64,000 bases of DNA from Prorocentrum cordatum (GCA_963575745.1 CAUYUJ010003681.1:245063-309062), one strand, 5' to 3'. Positions 1-12,340 are shown, numbered from the stretch's first letter. Translations and numbers: made by a program. The notes: a model not told the origin generated them from the sequence alone.

Positions 1-104
1 TTCGGTGCAGGGCGTGACCCGTGTTGAGCACTGTCCGCCGCGGCCCGGCCTTCCTCGACCGGCGGGCGGAGGCAGCGCTGTCGCGGCATCGACAAGCAGA
101 GGAG

Positions 105-320
105 AAGGAGGAGGAGGAGGAGGAGGAGGAGGAGGAGGAGGAGGGGGAGGAGGAGGGGGAGGAGGAGGGGGAAGCGGAGGTGGAGGGGGTCGAGGAGGAG
201 AAGCATGGCGAGGAGGGGGACGATGGAGAAGGAGGCGTAGGACAATGAGGAGGAGGAGAAGGGGGAGGAGAAGGAGGAGGAGGAGGGGGACAAGGAGGAG
301 GAAGAGGAGGAGGAGGAGGG
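105..320. repeat. (GGA)n polypurine tract
   Basis: Almost pure purine run of GGA/GAG triplets on the plus strand. It creates long Glu-rich, Gly-rich and Arg-rich open frames by composition alone. Nothing gene-like is seen in the rest of 1-670. Confidence 0.9.
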
Positions 321-674
321 GCGTCTTTGAGATCGTCTGTTTGGTATTCTCTGGCGCGTAACTCTCCTTACCCGGGTAATGGTGATCGTATGTTGGGTGG
401 GGAGGGTTGGACCTGGCGCCCCCCTCCCATGCTGATGCTCGCGCGCATACTCTGGCAATCGCCGCGCACCCCCGCCTCGACGTGCCCCACCCCGCTCGAG
501 CGCCCCCCTCCGGGTCGCGGCCGCTGTCAGAGATGATGCGCAGCACCCCCCAGTTGCGGATGAGAATCAGGGGGCGGCGGGGTCGTCGGCAGTGCGAGGC
601 TCTGCAGAAGCCCGCCGCAGGCGTTTAATTTTCACAAAATGTGTCTAATAGCTTACAAATACTGCGCCGACCGA

Positions 675-860
675 TGCGGTAAATCAATGTGGGTGGGTCG
701 CGGGTTGGTCGTGGGTGGGTTGCGGGCGGTTCGCGGGGTGAGTCGCGGGTGGGTCGCGGGAGGGTCGCGGGGTGGTCGCGGGTGGGTCGCCGGGTGGTTG
801 TTGGTGGGTCGCGGGGTATGTCGAGGGTGGGTCGCGGGTAGATCGCGGGTGGAACGACAG
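675..860 (-). repeat. GGGTCGCGGGT satellite, short array
   Basis: Degenerate tandem copies of GGTCGCGGGTGG. This is the reverse complement of the GACCCACCCGC satellite that dominates 15.3-21.2 kb. Followed by A-rich CAACAA repeats (about 860-945). Confidence 0.85.
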
Positions 861-1054
861 CAATAAACAACAAACAACGCAAAAACAATTACAAAAACAC
901 ACCAACAATAACAACACCAACAATTACAATAAAAATGATAATCACAAGACAGTTCGCCGCTTGGACCCCACCGCCAGCCCAAACGGCGAGCATAAATCGG
1001 GCGTAGCCCCGCACGCATTCGAATGCCCACACTTGTTCCTCTCACTACTCGTAT

Positions 1055-1200
1055 TCCTCCCCGTCCTCCTCGCCATCCTGTTCGTCGTCGTCGTCCTCAT
1101 CCTCGTCCTCCTCCTCATCCTCCTCGTCTTCCTCGTCTTCTTCCTGCTCCAGCTCTTCCTCGTCGTCCTCGTCTAAGGCCTCGTCCTCGTTTCTCCTCTT
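1055..1200. repeat. Pyrimidine-rich TCC/TCG triplet tract
   Basis: Triplet-rich pyrimidine tract. The acidic (minus) and Leu-rich (plus) readings are compositional. Confidence 0.8.
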
Positions 1201-1272
1201 CTTCCCCCTGCTCATCCCCCATAGTTTTTCCCTGGGGTCGGCGACAGCGGCGGCAGCCTTGAAATTTAAGCA

Positions 1273-1757
1273 GTCTCCTATTGGTTGCGCCATAGGTTGC
1301 GCCCTCGGCGGCCGAGTATACAACCGTTTCCTATCGGTTGCGCGATAGGTTGCGCTTTCGGCGGCCGAGAATCAAACCATCTCCTATCGGTTGCGCCATC
1401 GGTTGCGCCCTCGGCGGCCGCGAATAAAGCCGTCTCCTATCGGTTGCGCCATCGGTTGCGCCCTCGACGGCCGAGAATAAGACCGTCTCCGATCCGTTGC
1501 GCCATAGGTTGCGCCCTCGGCGGCCGAGAATAAAACCGTCGCCTATCGGTTGCGCCATCGGTTGCGCCCTCGGCGGCAGAGAATAAAGCAGGACCCTCTC
1601 GGTTGCGCCATAGGCGGCGCCCTCGGCGGCCGAACATAGAACTGTCTCTTATCGGTTGCACCATCGTTTGCGCCCTCGGCGGCCGAGAATAAAACCGTCT
1701 CCGATCGGTTGCGCCATAGGTTGCCATTTGCGGCCGAGAATAAAACTGTCGCGTAAC
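1273..1757. repeat. 53-bp tandem repeat, about nine copies
   Basis: Unit reads roughly CTATCGGTTGCGCCAT, then a second GGTTGCGCC, then CTCGGCGGCCGAGAATAAA and a short CCGTCTC tail. Copies diverge by point changes and small indels. The core CTCGGCGGCCGAG is a near-palindrome. A 53-bp period is not a multiple of three, so the open frames across it are not conserved coding sequence. Confidence 0.88.
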
Positions 1758-2546
1758 GGGTGCGACCAGTCTGTTCAGCTCAGTTCAGTGAGTTTACTTT
1801 GCGAGAAACGAATTCGGGCTACGCCCGAAATAACAGCAACAATCATGTAAATTTGTTTCTGTTCGCGTGCCAATCAAGACGTAGATCCCAAACGCTCAAT
1901 ACCCGCCCTCTTCGTCTTCGATCGTACCCCCTTGGAGTATATCTTTCTTACCTGCAACGTGTATCGTATGTAGCCCCTACGGCAGGGGAAGAGAGGACGG
2001 ATGGAAGACAGGGCTCGAGCGGTAGCGCGTTTCCCAAGTAAGTCGGAAGATCGGCAAAAGCGAGAGCGTGATTCTTGAGTGTGTAGGGTGCGGCGCCTGA
2101 ATAAATTGCGATGAGCTCCCACGCGAGAGGGCGATTTCAGCATTCATTGTGAGGACGTCCCGCGCGAGAGAGCGATTTGGGAATCAGCTGTGAGTGAGGA
2201 ATTATCAGGCGGGATCCGCTGTTGTTGTAAACCGGGGGCTGAAGACACAATTCTGAGACCCCATATTGTCCCTGACTTTCTAATGAAGCAAAGCGAGGTG
2301 CGAGCCCCGGGAAGGGCTCTTCAAATTCAAAACAAAACGTGCCCCGGAGAGGGGATCAACAATCATTATTGTCCAGTAGTGAGAGGTCAACAACAACAGC
2401 AGCAGCAGCACCAACAACAACATCAACCTTCACCAACAACACCAACAACAACAATTGCAAGACCAGCAGCAACAACTGCAGCAACCTCAGCGACAACAAC
2501 GACACCAGCAATCCTCACCGTGGAACCTCACTTCAGCCACGCGCCC

Positions 2547-2578
<32 letters not shown>

Positions 2579-3900
2579 TGACCGTTCGGCCCCCTTCACT
2601 CTGACAAAACAAACAACAATGTCGGAGGGGCAAAGGGGGACAAGGGAAGAGCCATTTTCTCTTGCCATGCTGAGCAGTGTCGTGCTCGTGTCTTTGCTTG
2701 CCTTTTCAGCCCAGTACTCGTCTTCGTGGACGGGGGCACTGCGATTACGGATCGCAGGCAACCCTGAGCGATTGGAGAGGGCCGCCTCCGACGAGTCTCA
2801 CTGAGGCAGGTTGAGGGCCCGAGGACATCAATGTCTCCCGTCGTGCCTCTCCTCTCCTTTCTCCTCTTCCTCCCTACTCTCTGCGTTTGTCTCTTCCTCC
2901 TTCCGAACCTGCTTTGGTTTCTTGCCCACCAGGAAGGCCAGTGCCCGACAGACGCAACGACCGTCTCGCCCATGCGTTGCTTGACAGCCCGTCCAGCGTC
3001 AACGGGCATCGGGTCAGCTCAAGAAGTCGGGATACTTTGCGTGTTTTGTATTGCTTCGTCGGCGTGAACAGGCGAGGCTGACGAGGCGTGTGCAATGCCG
3101 CGAGTTAGCAGCCTATGTGTGCGGCAGGCTGTCCCTTCTCCAGGGCCTTGGCTTTGGAGTGTTGGAGCCGGGCCTTGCTCATCCCGCCTCAGAGAGTGGG
3201 CATTGGCACTTATGGGCAAGGACGTGTCGTGTAAGAGGTCACCATGGCTGTGGTCATCGCTGTTGTCAGGAAAATTGCGGCCAAGGGGGACAGGGTTCCA
3301 GTTCACGTTCTGCGCTCGCGCCTGTTCGCTGCCGCAGTCCAGAGCGCGACTTGACTGAACGAAAGGAGCTGGAAAGGCTTCAGTCGAGGGAAGTCGTGGA
3401 GCTGCAGTCCAGCGTCTCGCCTCACCCGTCCATCCCACTCCTTTCTCCCTCCCATCCTCGGCCCTCCTTGGAGGGGGTGCGGTGGCCCCCCGTCCGCTTG
3501 GGCCGCGGGGTGTCGATTCTTGAGCCTTCTTCGAGTCGTAGTGGCGGGGAGCCTCCTAAGGGAGATTTGCTGTATGCGACGGCGCTCGACCATGGAACCC
3601 TGGAGCATTCCGCAGGATTCCTTCCTCGCCCCCTTCCTTCTCCCGCCTCACCCTCTTGAACTGTCGAAATTTCTCCCGCATCGAAGGCAAAACTGGCCTG
3701 TCAGCAGGTGCCCCACGGACATGTCTTATCCCCTGATGGCCCCAGGGACCCGAAACAACCCTGGGACCTCAGGACCCCCAAAAGATCGACAAAGAGTGTG
3801 GCCCACGTTTTCCTCCAGCAGGATTTCCTGTCGCACGTGTCTGCTGTATGTTGTCCGTCCCCTCGCGAGGCCGCCCCGTGCTGTGCGGCAGCTGCGCCTG
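1758..3900. other. No gene recognised
   Basis: Contains CAA/CAG triplets (about 2388-2510) and a GA dinucleotide run (about 2549-2574). The open frames here have no recognisable domain, no consistent splice signals and biased composition. Confidence 0.5.
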
Positions 3901-3904
3901 ACGC

Positions 3905-4410
3905 AGCCGCCCTGCTATCCTGGCCTCTTCCTCCTCCTCGTCCCCTTCCTCGTCCTCCTCCTCACCGCCTGCTGAGAGCAAGGTTTCCTGTCGCATGTGC
4001 CTGCTGTGCAGCCCTCCTCCTCCTCCTCCCCCTCCTCCTCCTCCTCCTCCTCCTCCTCCTCCTCCTCCTCCTCCTCCTCCTCCTCCTCCTCCTGCCCTCG
4101 ACCGCGCCGGCCTCCCTGGGGAGCTCCTGCCCCCCCCCCATCGCGAGGCCGCCCCTGCCGCGCGGCAGCTGCGCCCGAAGCAGCCGCCCTCGAGCGGCCG
4201 CCCCGCCGCGGCGCCCGAGGCCGCCGCCCTCGCCCCCTCCGCGCGGGCGCCGCGGGCGCGGCGGCGGCGGCGGGCGTCCCCGTCCTGCCTCCCGGCTCCT
4301 CCTGCGTCTCCCGCTCCGCCCTGTGCCTCCCTCTCCGCCCTGGGCCTCCCTCTCCTCCGGAGTGCCTCCTCCTCCTCCTCCTCCTCCTCCTCCTCCTCCT
4401 CCTTCCCGTG
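3905..4410. repeat. (CCT)n tracts with GC-rich spacer
   Basis: Nearly pure CCT at 4014-4095 and again around 4367-4405, separated by GCC/GCG-rich sequence. All long frames on both strands here are low complexity (poly-Pro, Ser, Leu, Glu or Arg). Confidence 0.9.
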
Positions 4411-4944
4411 CCTCCTCCGGTGCCTCTCCCGCTCCTCCGGTGCCTCCCTCTCCCGCGGTGCCTCCTTTTCTCCTTTTGCATTCGGGGGACACAGAGCATG
4501 ACATCAGCGCAAACATTCGGAGGTTTGCGCGGGTTTCTCGCATCGGCGTCGGAGCCCCCCGGCGCGCTTCGGATCGGGTCCAGCGGCGATCCGAGAAATC
4601 AGCCCGGACCTCCAGAACTTTCCGTCGTCGTGTTGCTGCTCGTCGTCCTCGCCCTCCCACTCCTCGTCCTCCCACTCCTCCTGGACCTCCGATGACGGCG
4701 GCTGGCGCGGAGGGGACCAGAGAGGGTGTCCGAGGTGGGAGTCGGCGGCGCCTAATACAGACATGCTCGCGTCGAGAAACAAAAATCACGACAGGAGGTT
4801 TTGGTGGTTTTCGGCCTCTGGGGGCCCTCGCCGGGCCCCAGGACCGACAAGAAGATTCAGGATTCAAAACCGTCCCCGTGGGCGTCCGAGGTGGCATCTT
4901 TCGAGGAACCGTCGGCGGCATTAAGCATGAGCTGCCTGAGCTCC

Positions 4945-5057
4945 CCGCGCGGATCTCTCGGATCGGGGGTGGGCCCTCTGGCGGCGCCTCCAGCGCAGCC
5001 CCCGGCGCGCTCCACGCGCCACTGAGAGGGGCCCAGCACTGATCCGAGGAGACCGCG
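4945..5057. repeat. Imperfect foldback (hairpin) sequence
   Basis: The left part holds CCGCGCGGATCTCTCGGATC and GGGCCCTCT; the right part holds AGAGGGGCCC, then GATCCGAGGAGACCGCGCGG. The two halves can pair around a GGCGCCTCC-rich centre. A hairpin with a similar GGGCCC stem occurs at 43495-43605, suggesting a dispersed foldback family. Confidence 0.55.
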
Positions 5058-5699
5058 CGGACTGCGGACAGTCTGGTCATACCTACTGTTCTCTGTTCCT
5101 TTAGAGATGCGGGGGCGCCCAGCAGGTGGGTGAGAGCCAGGGTATGGGTGTGTGTGTGTGGACATCGTGGCTTTCAGCCACGGGCTATCCCAGATTGCAT
5201 GGGCTCATGCCCATACAGCGATTACTATTACTGCTACGGTTCGTCGTCTTATGTTGTTTGTTTTATGTTTCGGATTAACATTGTTCGTGCTATTAGTAAT
5301 GGTTTGTTGATACAATGTTTGCATTATGCTGATGAAGATCGTTACTACTATGCGTAGTATGCCTCTTCCTCGTCCTCTTGTTCTTCTCATTATTCTTTTT
5401 TTCTTCCTCGTTTTCGTCTCCTTCTTCTTATGTTTCTTTTTTTCATGGGGCCCTTGGCCCCTGCCCCCCTCGTCCGTGCACGTTCCTCAGGCCATGAGGC
5501 ACTATAACCCCCCTCTCCAATCCTGGCCCCACCTCGTCGGCGAGCCCGAGGGTCGCAGTCAGTCGCAGCAGAAAAACTGATGCGCGCCCGCAGGGGCCGC
5601 GGGCGACTGTCGCGCCTCGCGCGCCGCGGCCTCGGCCCAAGAGCTGCCCTTCTCGCACGGGGAGGCTGGAGGATTTCTCCGAATGGCTTAGGTGACCCG

Positions 5700-5832
5700 T
5701 CCTCCTCCTCGTACTCCTCCTCCTCCCTCCTCCTCCTCCTCCTCCACCTCCTCCTCCTCCATCTTCCTTCTCCTCCTCCTCCTCCTCCTCCTCCTCCTCC
5801 TCCTCCTCCTCCTCCTCCTCCTCCTCCTCCGG
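5700..5832. repeat. (CCT)n tract
   Basis: Long uninterrupted CCT run. Flanking sequence from 5060 to 7450 otherwise shows no recognisable gene. Confidence 0.9.
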
Positions 5833-5929
5833 GCCGGCACGGGAGCGCGCAGAGACCACCGCGCCTCGCGTTTCGCGCAGCGCGACGCACGAGAAGGGGG
5901 GACCTGAAGCGGAGGGTGCCGTGGCGAGT

Positions 5930-7450
5930 TGCGCAACGGGCCCCCCCCCCAAGGCTGTCCCGGCTGGCCTCAACGGGTCCCCAGAGAAGCCTGGGGCGGT
6001 CTCAACACCTTGGCGCCGTCTCCGGCGGCGTCTTTGAAGTGTCAAGACCGCCCCAGAATGCTCAGCGGGCCTGTTTTGGCCAGCAGGGACTGCCTACTAC
6101 CTGGGGGGCTCTCCGTGCGCAGCCCGAATCCGTACTGAGGCTGCCCTCGCATCCTCGCCGGGTCGGCCAACACTTGGCCAGTCTTGTCTGTCCGTTCCTC
6201 GGGCCTCTCCGCACGAGGCCTCCGCAGTCCGCCCGAGCATGGAAGTCCAAGGGGTTGGCGTCGAAGGGCGTCGAAGGTTTTCGGGGGGGCAGTGGATACG
6301 AGGAGGACGAGGAAGAGGCGGTGGAGGAGGGACAGGGGGAGGAGGAAGAGCGTAGAAAGCAGGAGGTGGAGTGCGAGGAGGTGCGGAGGCAGACGCAGCT
6401 CGAGCGACTCGGCCGGTCCCGTCCACTCCGTCCCGTGCACTGGAAGCAACAGCGACAATTCTTGCAGGGGGGAGATGCCAAGTCCTTACATGATTGCACC
6501 TGATCATCCTCGGCGCTCCAGCAGGATTGCTCTCTCGCCCCATCTCCACTCCGCACCGCGCATGGCGCTCGCCGTGTCCGGCCCCTGCCGTGCAGGTGGC
6601 AAGGCAGGGGATAGCCGTGACATGCAAACGCACGGGCAGGGGGACACACTGGATGGCTCGTGATAGGATCACCCGCCCACGCCCCCGCCCCCACACATAG
6701 GGCCACAAGAGGCAACCAAAGGTGGCCCAGAGGCGGCTGCACTCGGCACTCGGGGTCGGGTTCGAGGCCAGATTTGTCCTCCCCACGCAAGCAAGGAAAG
6801 GAAAAGACACTTCCACCAATGGTCCTATTGTGTTTATTTAGCAGGGGTCCCTGGGCAGAGAGGCCCGCGGGGGGGGGGTCTCTCCTGGCTCGTAGTTGCG
6901 GCCGTCTGGTCTACGTGTTGCGATGTTGTTGGGGGGGGGCCCTGGGGAGGTGAAGAGGTGAATGGTTGCCCTCGACTCTGTGTTTGGGCAGGCACAGTGG
7001 GCAAAAACAAGGAGATCGAGCAGTATGAGATGTCACTTCCCACGCATTTAGCGCGAGGTTGGCTCCCACGTTGTTTTTGCAGAGACAAGCTTGCCAGCTG
7101 AAGTGTGCCCGACCGTTTTTTGATTCATCGGTTCCCATGCGCATCGAACGCGATCTACGACGCGCATGCATCCCGAATGCCAAGCCCGACGTGACGTGTG
7201 AACTCCCTCACGCACGGGTTCCAGGTGTGATGTCCGTAGCCTAGGGCAAAGGCTCTTCTCAGCTCTACGGCTATGAGTGCTCCCGACAGGCTGTCTGTGG
7301 GCCTACCGATTGCCCGCCCTCAGTCTGACATGGGGTCAGTTGCAGGCCTAGCCCTACGAACTGGGCAACGCACAGGCTACCAATAGGCCTGCGCACAGCC
7401 CTACGAGCCTCCTGTCTGGCAGGTCGAAGACCTTCAGGGATCGGGCACCC
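5930..7450. other. No gene recognised
   Basis: GC-rich sequence without long simple repeats. Overlapping frames are open on both strands, but none shows a domain, a consistent splice structure or a clear protein-like composition. Confidence 0.45.
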
Positions 7451-7460
7451 CGCGGCTGGG

Positions 7461-7650
7461 GTGGATCCCCTCCAGCCCGGCACCCCTGGCGCCGCAGCGG
7501 CTCCGGCCGAGCAGGCCGCCCTGGACTCCGTGAAGGCCAAGCAGGAGGCCGCCCGGCGAGCCCTGGAGAAAGCGAAAGAGGCGGCAGACGCCCAGAGAGA
7601 GGAGGCCGCTGCCAAGGGTCGGGGCCCTGGGAGAGGGAGGGACGTGGGAG
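7461..7650 (+). pseudogene. Possible exon or gene fragment, Ala/Lys/Glu-rich helix
   Basis: One frame reads as an amphipathic helical stretch containing AEQAALDSVKAKQEAARRAL followed by EKAKEAADAQREEAAAKG. This looks more protein-like than anything else nearby. The frame then turns into Gly/Arg-rich and poly-Phe sequence, so the real unit would be an exon or fragment ending near 7620-7650. No partner exon, domain or splice signal could be assigned. It may be a remnant of a repeat-encoded protein. Confidence 0.3.
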
Positions 7651-8309
7651 GGGGGACAGCGGCAGGGCGAGGCGCTGCCTCCCGAGAAGCCCCAAATCCA
7701 GGCGCTTTCTCCTTCGCACGCCCATGCTTCTTCTTCTTCTTCTTCCGCTCTGCCTTCGCTGCCCGCTTCTTCCCCACCGCCCTCTTCATCTGGGTTGCTG
7801 TTGATATTGAACCTGATGCTGCTCCCGCTGCCCCTGCTGCTCATGGCACTGCTCCCGTCGTATTTCGTCCTGCTTCTGTTCCTCGTCATCGTTCTCCGCG
7901 CTTACCTGCGCCAGGGGGGAGCGTAAAGTCAAGCACTGTTGGGAGGATCCGTGTAGTACTTCATCAACGCTTCCCTCGTATCCTCGTTTGTTGGGACCTG
8001 TGCTTTGGGCCGCCGCCGCCGCCTCCGCAGCAACTGCTGCAACTTTGACGTCCAAGGGCTACATCCTTACTTAAATTCACCAGCCACTCCAATGCGTGCA
8101 GCTAGGTCTTCTTACTTGGGTTCCTTCAGGAATCGGATGGGTCAGCCGAGGTTTTGCCTGGTGCCCCCTGTGCGCTGGGTAGTTCAGCCGAGGTTTTGCC
8201 TTGTGTCCGCTGGTATTTGCCCATAGGTGCCTTGTCGGTGCCTTGTGCGCTGGGTGGGTCAGCCGAGATTTCGCCTGATGCGTGCTTGTGGGCGCCTTGT
8301 GCGCTCGGC

Positions 8310-8720
8310 TGCCGCATAACTTGCACCACATAGCTTATACCACATAGCTTGCACCGCATAACTAGCACCACACAGATACACCGCATAGCTTATATGGCAC
8401 AGCTTGCACAGGTAAGCTCTGTGTGCCTATCTGCATCTGTGTATACTGTACCGCCTAGCTTGTACGGCATAGCTTCCGCAGCATCACGTACGTCGCATAG
8501 CTTACACCTACACGTCATCACTTACACCACACAGTTCGCATCGTATAGCTCATACTACATAGCCTGCACTCATAACTGACACAGCATTTCCATATAGTTT
8601 GCATCGCATCGCTTGCACCTACATCCCATGACTCACAGCACACCGCTTGCATCGCATAGCTTACACTACATGCCTTGCACCTTATAGCCGTCACGCCCAT
8701 TGTGCAGCAATGCAAGGTGG
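8310..8720. repeat. Degenerate 11-14 bp tandem repeat (GCATAGCTTGCACC type)
   Basis: Many imperfect copies of CATAGCTT followed by ACACC or GCACC. Preceded at about 8130-8300 by repeats containing CAGCCGAGGTTTTGCCT, and followed by a GA run (8756-8790). Confidence 0.75.
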
Positions 8721-8754
8721 GTGAACGTCGTAACTTACACGAACAAACATTCAT

Positions 8755-8787
<33 letters not shown>

Positions 8788-8854
8788 AACAATACATCAA
8801 GACACAGCAGCCTTCGGCCCATCCTGCCACCGCGCCTGCATTCTAGGTCAGAGG

Positions 8855-9040
8855 CTTCCTGGATGCCTGTGGGGATCTCTTGGTGCCTCTTGGGCGCACC
8901 TCGGGGGCCTGTGGGGGAATCTTGGGGCCATGCTGGGGCGGCGGACTCAAAATGTCAGTTAGTGCTCCCCAACTTGGACCCGTGTTGGTGGCTCTTGGGC
9001 CGTTCTGGGGCGATCTTCGGCGTCTCTTGGGCCGCTTTGG
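8855..9040. repeat. GGCCTCTTGG-type periodic repeat, copy 1
   Basis: Roughly 10-nt periodic sequence built from CTTGGGGCC/GGCCTCTTGG words, with a short non-repetitive tail (about 9045-9120). Related arrays occur at 22795-23370, 42345-42960 and 45260-45770. Confidence 0.75.
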
Positions 9041-9745
9041 ACGCGCTGAAGTCCGAAAAGGCGGTAATGCGAAACTCATACAACAACCCACTGGTTTTGA
9101 CGATTTTGGCTCTTTCGGCAGCCGTCCAGAGCCTCAAGGACGGCGCAACGGGCGCCCAAGAGGGCTCCAGGACGGTCACCAGGGCCATCTGATAAATTTG
9201 TTTGACACGCATGTCCCGAACAACGCGCACTTGGCATCTTGAATATGTTGCACTTTGGCATGACACCTCATCATCTGAGTGCCTTGCACTGATTATGCTA
9301 TGTTGCACTGTGCTACATGTTGGTTCAACTGCGCGTTCGACAAGGGAGTCGAGGCACTCTCTCCTAGTCCCCCTCAGGCCCCTTTTGGTCTCCCAAGAGT
9401 TCCCGTGCTAGGATGTTATCAGCGGACAGTGCTAAGCGGAGCGCCACGGTTGAGGAATGTCGAATGCCGACCGGAGGAACCCGAGGGATCACATGAGCTG
9501 GAGCTGGCGCCGCCGCCGGCAGCACAGCTGACCCGTCCAACACAACACAGCAGGAGACCATCGAGAAGCGAGGCAATACAGTCCGAGGGTTGGAAGATAT
9601 CCCGGGGAGCTGCCAGGACTCCCGCTGGTGGTCGTGGGGCTGGAGCAGCTGGCACCAGTGGCTGAACCCTTGGGGATGGAGTGGCCCTGGGGGCGGAGGC
9701 ACGGCGAGCAGCTACTCCCAGAGCGTGGGCAAGACTTGCTCCCCC

Positions 9746-10313
9746 CCCCTCCTCCTCCTCCTCCTCCTCCTCCTCCTCCTCCTGGAGGGGGGAGGAGGAG
9801 GGGGAGGAGGAGGAGGGGGAGGAGGAGGAGGAGGAGGAGGAGGAGGAGGAGGAGGAGGAGGAGGAGGAGGAGGAGGAGGAGGAGGAGGAGGAGGAGGAGG
9901 AGGAGCGTGGCCCGGGGCGCGACGAGCCCATAGAGCGTGGGCAAGACCTGCTCCAGAGACGCCTCCACAGCCACGGTGGCGTGCTGGAGCGCCGCCGAGG
10001 CGAGGAGCCGGCGGCCGAGGCCCGGGGGCTGCTCCACTGCACCGAGTGGGAGGCCCTCCTCTCCTCCTCCTCCTCCTCCTCCTCCCTCCTCCTCCTCCTC
10101 CTCCTCCTCCTCCCTCCTCCTCCTCTCCTCCTCCTCCTCCTCCTCCTCTCCTCCTCCTCCTCCTCCCCTCCTCCTCCTCCTCCTCCTCCCTCCTCCTCCT
10201 CCTCCTCCCCCTCCTCCCTTTCCTCCTCCTCCTCCTCCTCCTCCTCCTCCTCCTCCTCCTCCTCCTCCTCCCCCTCCTCCCTTTCCTCCTCCTCCTCCTC
10301 CTCCTCCTCCTCC
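9746..10313. repeat. Mirror-like polypyrimidine/polypurine block
   Basis: Three blocks in series: (CCT)n at 9746-9782, (GGA)n at 9783-9906, then after about 145 bp of mixed sequence (CCT)n at 10053-10313. The GGA and CCT blocks are complementary and could form a long hairpin or triplex. All long frames through it are homopolymeric. Confidence 0.9.
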
Positions 10314-10554
10314 CCAGCTGCCGTGGCGCCGCCAGCAACATCGCCGCGCGGTGACAACCAGGGGCCTCAGGCGTGGCAGGGCTTCGACCGCCTCGACACG
10401 TGGAGCCCGAGCATGCGAAGGTCGCCGAAGAGGTCCAGCCTGGCCGCGGATGCTCAAGCAGGACGTGTGATAGACGAGTCTCGAGTGGAGCCCCAGGAGA
10501 GGATGATGCACGTCCAGGATGGACTGAACTCCCCTGGAGGTCTCGAGGCGCTGA

Positions 10555-11070
10555 TCTAGTATCGCAAGCAACGTCGTGGAGACCACGATGGCGACAAGGC
10601 GAACAGGGTTTTCAACCTCGCTTTTGAACATACGGAGAGCAAGAGCGGCGAGACTCTGATTCAATACGTGCTGCGCAGAGACATGGAGGTTAGAAAAGCC
10701 AGGAAGTATGGATTGGGCCTGCCCGACAGGGTCCAAATCGAGCTGTTGAAGGCGGGAAGTCCGCTAAGCGATTTGAGCATGATCATTCTGATGTCCATTC
10801 CACAGGGTCGAGAAGATCTGGGGTACACCAAGAATGCATTGATGAAGATAGACGTTCGGCGCATAGTACCCAGAGGAGACACTCGAAGAGGCCCAAGACG
10901 GGCAGAGGCGTTCGCAGCGAGACGACGTCGACGACTTCTGCGAGCAGGACGAGAGCCACGAGGACGTCGTGCTGTACGAGTTCTGGAAGGACGCCGTCCT
11001 GGAGGACGCCGACGCCGAGGCCGTGCATGCCGCCGTGGAGGCCCAGGACTTCGACGAAGAGCAGAGCGGC
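10555..11070 (+). pseudogene. Frameshifted gag-like retroelement fragment (tentative)
   Basis: An open stretch encodes ANRVFNLAFEHTESKSGETL, then IQYVLRRDMEVRKARKYGLG and LPDRVQIELLKAGSPLSDLS, up to about 10860. Protein-like sequence then continues in another frame with CEQDESHEDVVLYEFWKDAV and LEDADAEAVHAAVEAQDFDE, to about 11065. The helical, charged composition resembles the gag-like N-terminal regions of retrotransposon polyproteins that are abundant in dinoflagellates, but no protease, integrase or reverse transcriptase follows. I infer a decayed fragment with at least one frameshift near 10870. The family assignment is tentative. Confidence 0.45.
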
Positions 11071-11269
11071 ATTGTTGGTTTCCCCGTCTCATGGATTCCA
11101 CGGGGCGCCCGACTGCGTGGAAGTGCGTCCCAGGGTTGGTCCGGTGCGCCCGCGTGCTTCCGCGCCTTGCTGCCTCCATCTCGGCGCCACGGGGGCAGGA
11201 CGGCAGCAATGTGCCGGACCGCTGGCAGGCGGCGCTGGCCCGGCGTTTTTGCGGTCCGAATGGCCCAGT

Positions 11270-12340
11270 GCGTCAGGTCACTCTCCCTCCTGCTCCCCCC
11301 TCCTTTCCCCTCCCGCCTCCCTCTCCCCGTTTACCCTGCCCCTGTCCCCCTTTCTCCGCCCCCGCTCGCCCCTCCCTCCGCCCGGCCTCGCGGCCTCGGA
11401 GCAGGCGCAGTCGAAGCTACGCGCTCCGAAGGACGAGGACACCGTGGGGCCCGCAGGATCTGTCCGCGGCACACCGCTGCCCGCGGCCGAGGAGCGCCCT
11501 TCCCGCCCGAGTGGAGAGGAGGACGTTCGGCAAGACGCGCGGCGGGAGCAGAGGCCAGAGGGGGGGAGGCGGGGAAGGGAGGGGGGAGGAGGAGTGCAGG
11601 CGGAAGCGATCGTAGGAGTAGGCGCAGCGCTGCGCAGGTGGCCGATGATGAGATGGACGCTGAGGGGCAGCAAGAGGAGAGGGAGGCGTGGAGGCGGAGG
11701 AGGAGGAGGAGGCGGAGGAGGAGGAGGAGGAGGAGGAGGAGAAGGAGGAGTTGGAGGAGGAGGAGGACGAGATAGTGAGGAGACAGATCTGGGATGGGGG
11801 GTCGGTCGAGGATGCAAATGGGGACGAGGGCGAAATCACAAGCTTGGACCCGGAGGAGGAGGACTAGATAGGAGGACACTGGGAGCGGTACCATCAGCGA
11901 TGACAAGGATGAGGAGGAAGAGGATGAAGGTGCTGAGGATGAGGATTCGGAGGACTGGGAAGAGAAGGGGCAGGAAAGGAAGGATACTGAGATAGGAGAG
12001 TTGTCCTTCCCTGGGTTGCTCGTGCACCTTTGGTAGCTGGGGGTAATCCTATTTGGCGAACCCTGCGCCCGGTGAGGTTTGGGAGCCGGGGGATGTTGAG
12101 GAGGAGGAGGAGGAGGTGGGCGAGGATGTTGAGGGGGGGAGACGGCAAATGTTGAGGAGGAGCCTCCTCCTTCCTTCTCCTCGTGGTCCTCCTCCTCCTC
12201 TTCCTCCTCCCCCCCTGTTCCTCTTTCTCCTGCTCCTTCTCATCTCCCGCCTCCTCTCCCCCCTCCTCCTCACTCCTCCTCGTCCTCTTCCTCCCCTTCA
12301 CCCTCCTCCTCATCTCATGCTCCCCCTCATTCTCAGGGGT
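11270..12340. repeat. Low-complexity purine/pyrimidine sequence
   Basis: CCT-rich stretch (about 11280-11395), GGA-rich stretches (about 11670-11775 and 12094-12170) and CCT-rich stretch (12170-12330). No supportable gene. Confidence 0.7.

Noticed and set aside
3708-5080. Very long open frames on both strands (over 370 codons)
   Set aside because: They are produced by CCT/GGA triplets and GC-rich spacer. Sequences are poly-Pro/Ser/Leu or Glu/Arg/Gly with no domain.
9104-9125. ATTTTGGCTC, a possible spliced-leader relict
   Set aside because: Only ten matching bases and no convincing ATG or ORF behind it; it lies in the unique block of a GGCCTCTTGG array.
9419-10736. Open frames of 300-415 codons on both strands
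   Set aside because: Stop-free only because the CCT/GGA blocks lack stop codons in any frame.
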